Of a stretch of DNA of 25,380 nt, positions 20,400 through 25,380 are shown one piece after another. The position numbers and the translations under genes were made by a program. Positions within the stretch are counted from its first letter, which is position 1, and each line of letters starts with the position of its first letter. Below the pieces are notes generated by a model. That model saw nothing but the letters and a program-made list of their open reading frames with translations. It was not told where the DNA came from and did not search any database. This DNA comes from JACCQS01 sp050999295 (GTDB taxonomy: Bacteria; Actinomycetota; Actinomycetes; Mycobacteriales; Geodermatophilaceae): contig JBPCPI010000253.1 of assembly GCA_050999295.1 (NCBI GenBank), positions 1-25,380 of the forward strand, given 5' to 3'.

Positions 20400-21109
20400 T
20401 TATCCAGCCGGGCGACTTCCAGCAGGGGTAGTCGCAACGTCGAGGTAGGCAGCGTTGCTCGAGATCAACGTCCGCATGGCCTCCAAGACCAGGTCGAGGA
20501 CTTTCTCCGGATCGGCAGCATCCGGACTCGATCCCTCCGCCTGCCCGGCCACAGAGGCAAGTCCTGCACAGGCGGCCCAGACCGTGGGCCACAGGTGTGC
20601 CCATTGCCAGATCTCGAACACCGCGGACGAACCTTGACCACGGGCGCCAGACCCATCAAGCCGATCCCGTCGAGCAAGGGATCGTCAGGACTGTTGCCGA
20701 GTCCGATCAGCAGGGACTGCAGGCGGTAGGAGTTGGCGAACTCGTGGGCCTGCTCGGTCCCTGGGGTGACCTCGGCGATCAAGCCCAGGCTGGCAAGGTT
20801 GTCGAGGATGGCCGTTGCGTCCGGCATGCCTGCCTCGTCGGCGGCCTCGATGATCGCCCGCCGGGTCCAGCGGACGTCCTCCCTAGTGGGTAACCCGTGC
20901 GCCAGAGCCCAGATGTCGACGTGACCCTCGTCGGGCAGTTTGGGTGTCTCCCAATCGACTCGAACGATGTGATGCTTCGCTGGGCCGTTCCGGCTCGGAT
21001 GGAAGGGCCCCATGTAGTGCCCTACCGGGAAAACGAGCGAAGACGTGTCCTGGGACTCGGAGTTGTCCAATGCGGTGTTGCCAGATCCGTTGTTGTCCGG
21101 GTTGCTCAT
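20400..21109 (-). pseudogene. Cassette gene A2, frameshifted
   Basis: Homologue of A1 and A3. The ATG at 21109 overlaps the B2 stop as TGATG. Conserved to PVVKVRPR, then the frame breaks at about 20621-20622, where A3 has one more C on the + strand. The original frame continues as nonsense to 20465, while the next frame resumes VFEIWQWAHLWPTVWAAC through to YLDVATTP and a TAA at 20400. One added base would restore a 236-residue protein. It is either a recent pseudogene or a sequencing error in a short C/G run. The N-terminal tail is Asn/Ser/Asp-rich and differs from A1 and A3. Confidence 0.8.
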
Positions 21110-21740
21110 CAGTTGGCCAGCCTGGTGTCGAGGTAAGCGGCGTTGGGACTGAGCAGGGCATGCAGCGTGCCGAGCAACCCGTCCAGCGTCCGCATCGGAT
21201 CGGTGGCAACGGCGTCCTCGATCCCGACCCGGACCGCGGTCGCGGCGGCGCCTTGGCTGGCCAGCCAGAGATTGGCATCCATATGGGCCCACTCGTAGAG
21301 GTCATAGGCCATGGCCGACATTGAAACGACGGGGAGATCGACCAGTCCGACCGAGTACAGCCGGGGTTCCTCGGAGGTGTTCCCGAGAACCAACATGAGC
21401 GGGATCAGCCGATGCCGGCGGGCGAAGTCGACCGCCGAATCCGTACCGGGCGTGGTCTCGAAGAGCACAAAATCCTCGAGGAGGGAATCGAGTACCTGCC
21501 CGGCCTTGGAGATTCCGGCGCGGCGGGCCGCGGTCAGCACGGTCTGCCGGGTCCAGGGTTGGTCCGGGGGACGGTCCGGGACCCGTGCGCCAGTCCCCAG
21601 ATAGCGAACTGATCGTCGTCGAGCCGGATGACGTCCGGCCCTACGCGCACCTGGAAGAAGTGATCATTGGAAGCGGGTAGGTCGTAATAGGCGTCGATGC
21701 AGTGCCCGATCGGGAACACCAGCGCGTCGTCGGTGGCCAT
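21109..21740 (-). pseudogene. Cassette gene B2, frameshifted
   Basis: Homologue of B1. By alignment with B1 the start is the ATG at 21740 (MATDDALVFPIGHC); an ATG at 21770 is also in frame. Reads through AIWGLAHG, then shifts at about 21581-21584, where B1 has one more base in the run of C/G (HGAPDRD in B1). The first frame stops just after 21534; the second continues VPDRPPDQPWTRQTVL through TPGTDSAVDFARRHRL, LVLGNTSEEP and YDLYEWAHMDANLWLA to the TGA at 21109. One added base would restore it. Confidence 0.8.
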
Positions 21741-21782
21741 CCCGATGATCAAATCGGTGATTCCGGCCATGCCGTACGACGA

Positions 21783-22265
21783 TCATTCGTCGCGGTCAGC
21801 CGGTCCCGTGGTGTCGGCCGGATAGCCCGCCAGGTCCCGCCAGGTGAGGCCCTCAACTACGCCAAAGGCCCGATCGGCGGACACCAGTGCGTCCACTCCG
21901 GCGCGTACGCCGACCGCTGCCAGAAGCGCATCGAAGGCGTCAAGGGGGGGATGAACCTCGAATAGCTCGACCGCCAGAGTGAGGTCGGACCGGTCGACCG
22001 GCAGCAATGGATCGCAGGCCAGCGCAAGGTCACGAGTCAGCGCCGCGGCATCCGTCCGCGATCGCCGCGCCGATCGCACGTGAAGGAACTCTTGAAGGAC
22101 CATCGTCGTCGTCGTGATCTCGAGGTCGCCCGCTCCCGCCGCCTGCAGGAGCGCTCGGGCCGGGCCACGCAAGGGATGATTTGTGCCCAGCGCATAAACG
22201 AAGACGTTGGTGTCGAGCAGGTACCTCTTGGGCGAGTCGGTCCTGGACGTGCTAGCTATCGGCAC
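21783..22265 (-). CDS. vapC: PIN-domain toxin, VapC family (160 aa)
   Basis: VapC toxins are Mg-dependent ribonucleases that cut tRNA or rRNA and are neutralised by a cognate antitoxin. PIN features: RYLLDTNVFVYALG (first Asp), MVLQEFLHV (Glu), PLDAFDALLAAVG (Asp) and DALVSADRAF (Asp), so the acidic site is complete. I start it at GTG 22265 (MPIASTSRTDSPKRYLLD), overlapping the end of the antitoxin gene by 14 nt; longer in-frame starts would lie deeper inside that gene. It ends 42 nt before B2 on the same strand, so B2-A2 could be read from the same transcript. Confidence 0.88.
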   Translation of the reverse strand: MPIASTSRTDSPKRYLLDTNVFVYALGTNHPLRGPARALLQAAGAGDLEITTTTMVLQEFLHVRSARRSRTDAAALTRDLALACDPLLPVDRSDLTLAVELFEVHPPLDAFDALLAAVGVRAGVDALVSADRAFGVVEGLTWRDLAGYPADTTGPADRDE

Positions 22266-22515
22266 GGGCAATACGAGCAACGCGAGCCGCCTGCAGCTCG
22301 CGCTTGAGTTCGTGCGGGTCGTCGGGCACCGGCATGGCAGCGGCATCCAGGACGCGCGTCAGGGCGCTTCGGCGACCGCCGGGATCGTCGCCGATCGTCC
22401 GGTCGATCGCTTCGCGGACCAACTCCCCGACCGCTACGCCACGGAGCTGGGCGGCACGCCGGAGGCGTTCGTAGCGCGGTTCGTCGATGAGCACTTGCAG
22501 CCGCCGATCCAACAT
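22252..22515 (-). CDS. vapB: Ribbon-helix-helix-type antitoxin of the PIN toxin (87 aa)
   Basis: N-terminus MLDRRLQVLIDEPRYERLRR followed by AAQLRGVAVGELVREAIDR: a short strand and two helices as in RHH/CopG-like antitoxins, then a charged C-terminal tail that would bind the toxin. It sits upstream of vapC with a 14-nt overlap. Two ATGs, at 22521 and 22515, are in frame; I prefer 22515 because TAAGGT (22522-22527) would place the transcript start exactly on it, making a leaderless mRNA. A perfect inverted repeat covers this start and the -10, as expected for autorepression. Confidence 0.82.
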   Translation of the reverse strand: MLDRRLQVLIDEPRYERLRRAAQLRGVAVGELVREAIDRTIGDDPGGRRSALTRVLDAAAMPVPDDPHELKRELQAARVARIARADS

Positions 22516-22534
22516 GCTCATACCTTAGCATGTT
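22511..22534. promoter_or_regulatory. Inverted-repeat operator over the antitoxin start and -10
   Basis: Perfect 8-bp arms AACATGCT and AGCATGTT with an 8-bp spacer. On the minus strand the -10-like TAAGGT (22522-22527) lies inside the spacer and right arm, and both antitoxin ATGs lie in the left part. Toxin-antitoxin RHH proteins usually repress their own promoter at such sites; binding is inferred. Confidence 0.65.
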
Positions 22535-22663
22535 TCCCATGACCAACCGTCTGCTCTGGACTGCGCTGACCTTGTTGGCACGAACCCTTGACGCTGGCCG
22601 TGAGCCTGGCCTTCATCGCCGGCGGCGGTCCACCACCCCGCATGCTGCCCGATGGTGATTGGT

Positions 22664-22669
22664 TATACT
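22664..22669 (+). promoter_or_regulatory. -10 element of the AbrB-type antitoxin gene
   Basis: TATACT, the best -10 match in a GC-rich neighbourhood, ends 8 nt before the ATG at 22678, suggesting a leaderless or nearly leaderless mRNA. No convincing -35 is seen, and no Shine-Dalgarno fits between. Confidence 0.55.
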
Positions 22670-22677
22670 TCGCGGGT

Positions 22678-22893
22678 ATGACTAGTCGCATGGGGGCCAA
22701 AGGGCAGGTGGTGATCCCCAAGGTCCTGCGTGACCGGGCCAACCTCCATCCGGGCGACGAGGTGGACTTCGAGCTTCGCGAGGACGAGATCGTCGTTGTC
22801 GCTCGGCGACAGCAGCCGAGTCTGGGGGGACTCTTCAGCCACAGCGGCATGGCGTCGCGCCTGCTCGAAGACCGCGCTCGCGAGCCCCGGTGA
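22678..22893 (+). CDS. vapB: AbrB/SpoVT-type antitoxin (71 aa)
   Basis: Starts MTSRMGAKGQVVIPKVLRDR, the classic swapped-hairpin AbrB/MazE-like DNA-binding start (GxKGQVVIPKxLR), then GDEVDFELREDEIVVVARR. The C-terminal part (about 48-71) should bind the PIN toxin. I use the ATG at 22678 rather than the longer frame from 22588, because the DNA-binding domain begins here and a -10 lies just upstream. Its TGA overlaps the GTG of the toxin gene (GTGA at 22890-22893), a typical coupled pair. Confidence 0.9.
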   Translation: MTSRMGAKGQVVIPKVLRDRANLHPGDEVDFELREDEIVVVARRQQPSLGGLFSHSGMASRLLEDRAREPR

Positions 22894-23279
22894 ACGTCTG
22901 CTTGGACTCGTGGGCGATTCTGGCCTGGCTTGATGGCGAACAGCCCGCACTCTCCCGAGTCGAGGAGGTGATCGCGTCGCGGCCGGTCGTCAGCTGGATC
23001 AATCTCGTCGAGGTTTATTACCGCCTTGAGCGCGATCATGGCCGGCTGGCAGCCGACAAGACGCTGGCGTCACTGCGGGCGGCGGTGTCCGCGGAGCTTC
23101 CCGGCACCGCGCGGATGATCGAGACTGCTCGGTTGAAAGCTCGTGCCCCGATCGCCTTGGCTGACTGCTTCGCCGTCGCAACCGCGACCGCACACAGGCT
23201 TGTGCTGTTCACCGGAGATCCAGAGATCCTCATGTTGCCGGAACGACCGTGCGACGTCGAAGATCTGCGCCCAGGGTGA
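22890..23279 (+). CDS. vapC: PIN-domain toxin, VapC family (129 aa)
   Basis: GTG at 22890 overlaps the antitoxin stop by 4 nt. PIN site residues: VCLDSWAILAWLDG (Asp), SWINLVEVYYRLER (Glu), IALADCFAVATA (Asp) and LVLFTGDPEIL (Asp). The length is normal for the family. Probably an Mg-dependent RNase held inactive by the AbrB-type partner. It belongs to a different PIN subgroup from the toxin at 21783, and the antitoxins are of different folds, so the two pairs were probably acquired separately. Confidence 0.9.
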   Translation: MNVCLDSWAILAWLDGEQPALSRVEEVIASRPVVSWINLVEVYYRLERDHGRLAADKTLASLRAAVSAELPGTARMIETARLKARAPIALADCFAVATATAHRLVLFTGDPEILMLPERPCDVEDLRPG

Positions 23280-23453
23280 GCGATGAGCTAGGCGACGCTC
23301 GAGATGGCGGTCTCCTCCGGGCGCGGGCGCCCAGGTCCAGCCCGATCGGTAGCTTGACGATCCCGATGTGCCGAGAAACTCAGCGCCCCCGGGAACGGGC
23401 AGCCAGCTGCGATCGGGCGCAGGGATCCGAGCGACCTCTGGGCCGACGACGAC
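23280..23453 (+). other. Remnant of the giant-gene linker upstream of the orphan SUKH gene
   Basis: No independent gene is seen. In the frame of the orphan SUKH gene, the stretch from about 23370 reads AEKLSAPGNGQPAAIGRRD, matching the pre-SUKH linker of the giant protein (AEKASADGNGYGTEIGRRD, ending at about 18449). An in-frame TGA at 23355-23357 closes it upstream. This marks the break point where a giant-gene tail was cut off. Confidence 0.65.
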
Positions 23454-23987
23454 GTGCTGCTGCTGCCATCGAGGCCGAAGTTCGGCAGAAACGGGCACGA
23501 CGACGGGGCAGCAGTCCGGTGGTACGACCGCGCCTTCAGCCCTACGCCCCCAGTGACCGATCGCCGCCTCATCGAGGCCGAAGCCCGGCTCGGCATCAGG
23601 CTGCCCGAGGACTATCTCGACGTGGTGCGTACGTATCAGGGGTGCGCCCCGGACCGGTGGGTGGTCACCCTGCCCGACGGGACCCGGACAGCGCTGAGCA
23701 TGCTCCTGCATTTCGAGGATCAGCCGGAGCAGTTCAACCTCGTCCGCATCGTCCAAGACTCAGCCGCTCGGTACGGCAAACTGATCCCGTTTGCCGTCGA
23801 TCCCGACTGCAACTACTTCTGCTTCGACTACCGCGGGGAGAGCGACCACTCCTGGTCACGGACACGCTGGAACAGGCCCGTCGTGTTCGTGCCCACCGCC
23901 GACCCGAACGCAGAACCGCAATTCCTGGCTGCCGGCTTCACCGAGCTGATCGACTCCCTTCAGGATGAGTTCGTTACGTCCAGGTAG
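23454..23987 (+). CDS. Orphan SUKH (SMI1/KNR4) protein, copy of the giant protein's C-terminus (177 aa)
   Basis: The translation is close to the last ~180 residues of the giant protein: LLLPSRPKFGRNG, LGIRLPEDYLDVVRTYQG, LPDGTRTALSMLLHFEDQ, FNLVRIVQDSAARYGKLIPF, NYFCFDYRGE, NRPVVFV, GFTELIDSL and VTSR at the end. Homology begins upstream at about 23370, so this is a severed tail of a giant gene rather than a normal gene. The GTG at 23454 is the first reasonable start; it lacks a clear Shine-Dalgarno, so expression is uncertain. If made, it would be a cytoplasmic SUKH immunity protein. The paralogous putative immunity gene at 24059 follows 71 nt later. Confidence 0.78.
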   Translation: MLLLPSRPKFGRNGHDDGAAVRWYDRAFSPTPPVTDRRLIEAEARLGIRLPEDYLDVVRTYQGCAPDRWVVTLPDGTRTALSMLLHFEDQPEQFNLVRIVQDSAARYGKLIPFAVDPDCNYFCFDYRGESDHSWSRTRWNRPVVFVPTADPNAEPQFLAAGFTELIDSLQDEFVTSR

Positions 23988-24058
23988 CAGTCGCACATGT
24001 GTTGATCGGTGCAACGTGGGGCACAGCGCGTCTCGTACAAGGGATGGGAGAACGCAGC

Positions 24059-24370
24059 ATGGATGTTGGCGATCTGATTTACCACGAGGTAACCGTGGAG
24101 CGCCATCCTGGACCGGCGAACCTGTTCATCGTGCAACCCTCGGCCGGGCCGGTCCGAGCCATCCGACTGCATCATCCGACCAAGACCTGGACCTTCGATC
24201 CGACGACAGTGCACTTCGCCCTCATGGACGACTTCGACCAGGGGGACGACCTGATCTGGCGAGTGGACCGGACCCGAGCCGAAGAGGTGGCACTACTGCT
24301 AGGGGCAACGCTGCCGGACGAGACACACCTGCGCCAGCTGATGGAGGAGGGAGCGAGTGCAACCCCGTAG
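24059..24370 (+). CDS. Putative immunity protein, free-standing paralogue of the nested gene at 5281 (103 aa)
   Basis: ATG at 24059 with GGGAG at 24046-24050, 8 nt upstream. The product starts MDVGDLIYHEVTVERHPGP and shares the GDLIY, PANLFIVQPSAGPVRAIRL, HHPTKTWTFDPTTV, LMDDFD, RVDRTRAEE and LRQLME layout of the nested gene product. No membrane segment or catalytic motif. It lies after the orphan SUKH gene, and its stop is 2 nt from the convergent end of A3. Family not recognised; an immunity role is inferred from duplication and neighbours. Confidence 0.88.
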   Translation: MDVGDLIYHEVTVERHPGPANLFIVQPSAGPVRAIRLHHPTKTWTFDPTTVHFALMDDFDQGDDLIWRVDRTRAEEVALLLGATLPDETHLRQLMEEGASATP

Positions 24371-24372
24371 GT

Positions 24373-25122
24373 TCAGCGGGCTGATCGACTCTCTACCGAA
24401 GGATTGACCGCCACGTCGAGGTAGACCGCGTTGCCCAAAACCAACGTCCGGATGGCTTCAAACATCAGGTCGAGCACCTTGTCCGGATCGGCGGCCTCCG
24501 GAGTGGCACCCTCTGTGCGCCCGGCCACGTAGGCAAGACCTTCGCAGGCGGCCCAGATGGTGGGCCACAGATGAGCCCACTGCCAGATCTCGAACACCCG
24601 CGGCCGAACCTTCAGCATGGGTGCCACACCCGGCAGACCGATCCCGTCGAGCACGGGATCGTCCGGGCTATTGCCCAGCCCGATCAGTAACGACTGCAGA
24701 CGGTAGGAGTCGGCGAACTCGCGCGCCTGCTCCGTCCCCGGAGTCACCTCGACGACGAGGCCGAGGTCGGTAAGGTTGTCCAGGACCGCAGCCGCATCGG
24801 GCATCTCTGCCTCATCGGCCGCCTCGATGATCGCCCGCCGAGTCCAGCGGACGCTGTCGACCCGGCCGGGCAGCCCGTGCGCCAGGGCCCAGACGTCGAG
24901 ATGATCCTCGTCGGGAATTTTCGGAGTCTCCCAACCGACGCGTACGATGTGATGTTTTGCAGGCCCGTTGCGACTCGGATGGAACGGGCCCATGTAGTGC
25001 CCGACGGGGAACACCAGCGGAGCTGTGTTGTCCGGTTTGGTGCTGCGCCGGGTCGCGCTGCGCGGTTTCGTGCTGCTGCGCGGTTTGGTGCGGTCCGGTT
25101 TGGTCTCGTCCGATTCGCTCAT
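24373..25122 (-). CDS. Cassette gene A3, uncharacterised (249 aa)
   Basis: ATG at 25122 overlaps the stop of the B3 fragment as TGATG, as in A2. The N-terminal tail is Lys/Arg/Ser/Thr-rich with repeated TKPRS-like units, unlike the acidic or Asn-rich tails of A1 and A2. The core is intact: PLVFPVGHYMGPFHPSRNG, KHHIVRVGWETPKIPDE, LDVWALAHG, EVTPGTEQAREFADSYRL, LLIGLGNSPDDP, VFEIWQWAHLWPTIWAACEG, YLDVAVNP. It supplies the reference that shows the missing base in A2. Function unknown. Confidence 0.86.
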   Translation of the reverse strand: MSESDETKPDRTKPRSSTKPRSATRRSTKPDNTAPLVFPVGHYMGPFHPSRNGPAKHHIVRVGWETPKIPDEDHLDVWALAHGLPGRVDSVRWTRRAIIEAADEAEMPDAAAVLDNLTDLGLVVEVTPGTEQAREFADSYRLQSLLIGLGNSPDDPVLDGIGLPGVAPMLKVRPRVFEIWQWAHLWPTIWAACEGLAYVAGRTEGATPEAADPDKVLDLMFEAIRTLVLGNAVYLDVAVNPSVESRSAR

Positions 25123-25260
25123 CAGCTGGCCAGCCTAGTGTCCAGGTAGGCGGCGTTGGGACTCAGCAGCGCATGCAGGGTGCTGAGCAGCGCGTCCAGC
25201 ATCAGCCGTGGATCGGTGGCTACCTGGTCGTCGATGCCGACTCGGGTCGCCGTCGCCGAT
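25122..25260 (-). pseudogene. Cassette gene B3, only the 3' end remains
   Basis: Reads TRVGIDDQVATDPRLMLDAL, LSTLHALLSPNAAYLDTRLAS, clearly the last ~43 residues of a B protein (compare B2: VRVGIEDAVATDP and LSPNAAYLDTRLAN). Homology stops at about 25255-25260; upstream sequence in this frame is unrelated, so the rest of B3 was lost by recombination. Confidence 0.7.
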
Positions 25261-25380
25261 GTCGCCGACCAGGTCAACCGAATCGTCCGGGCAGTCGCTG
25301 TCAGCGACACACGCGTGGTCAAGGGCCAGGACGTTGAAGCCCAGGTTTACCAGGGTGGGGATCTGCCTATCCCAGGTGCA
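25255..25380 (-). CDS. Possible fragment of an unknown gene running off the right edge
   Basis: Read from 25380 on the minus strand, one frame gives CTWDRQIPTLVNLGFNVLAL followed by DHACVADSDCPDDSVDLVGD, a natural-looking sequence. Past about 25255 it runs into the B3 fragment out of frame and stops at 25135. It looks like the end or internal piece of another gene joined to B3; the product is not recognised. Confidence 0.3.

Noticed and set aside
20465..20620. Long C-terminus of the A2 frame after the shift as an alternative protein end
   Set aside because: It reads as Arg/Ser/Pro-rich nonsense, whereas the next frame restores the A-family sequence exactly.
22539..22661. Possible 40-residue leader ORF between the two toxin-antitoxin pairs
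   Set aside because: No Shine-Dalgarno, Arg-rich C-terminal half and no similarity to other proteins in the window; probably chance.
22588..22677. Longer start for the AbrB-type antitoxin at the TTG at 22588
   Set aside because: It would add 30 residues before the conserved DNA-binding start and would require translation across the -10 at 22664.
23960..24214. Minus-strand ORF ending in CYLDVTNSS as a remnant of another A gene
   Set aside because: The YLDV-like end is antisense to the conserved SUKH C-terminus and arises automatically; similarity to A proteins does not extend beyond a few residues.

Overview
The window is very GC-rich, with strong G/C preference at third codon positions, GTG starts and -10-like motifs sitting 6-8 nt in front of start codons. 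This points to a high-GC actinomycete; the genus cannot be read from the sequence. It looks like a polymorphic-toxin / interbacterial-conflict locus. No RNA gene, CRISPR array, transposase or integrase was seen.

Positions 3-18998 (+) are one uninterrupted reading frame that is already open at the left edge, so at least 6,330 residues of an even larger protein. In order it holds: a Pro/Ala/Thr linker; a scaffold block with hydrophobic segments (about 588-3350); a helical toxin-associated module (3535-4010); a RelA/SpoT-like domain (4330-5270); a second, diverged helical module (5640-6110); a complete trehalose-6-phosphate synthase (OtsA-type) domain (6235-7612); eight copies of a short beta/alpha repeat (7860-10545); a second copy of the scaffold block (10567-14200); a long C-terminal repeat duplicated in tandem (14450-16880); Pro/His-rich, direct-repeat and collagen-like stretches (17098-18365); and a C-terminal SUKH (SMI1/KNR4) domain (18440-18998).

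The most unusual feature is two small genes nested in another frame inside the giant frame, at 4051-4284 and 5281-5595. Each lies straight after a toxin-like module, has a good Shine-Dalgarno sequence and has much higher third-position GC than the giant frame over the same bases. The second has a clear free-standing paralogue at 24059-24370. Over both genes the giant frame reads as disordered linker. I infer that toxin-plus-immunity cassettes were absorbed into one giant frame, with the immunity genes overprinted as linkers.

Right of the giant gene, 18929-25380 is an accessory array. It holds three copies of a two-gene minus-strand cassette (B then A, with stop and start codons touching or overlapping): B1-A1 intact, B2-A2 each with a one-base deletion, and B3-A3 with B3 truncated. 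A and B are distant paralogues of each other, and I do not recognise the family. Between cassettes 2 and 3 lie two divergent PIN-domain toxin-antitoxin pairs, one with a ribbon-helix-helix-like antitoxin under a perfect inverted repeat and one with an AbrB-type antitoxin. Next come an orphan copy of the giant protein's C-terminal SUKH tail (about 23370-23987) and the free-standing paralogue of the nested gene. Orphan tails, duplicated immunity-like genes and toxin-antitoxin pairs together are typical of a recombining toxin-immunity island.
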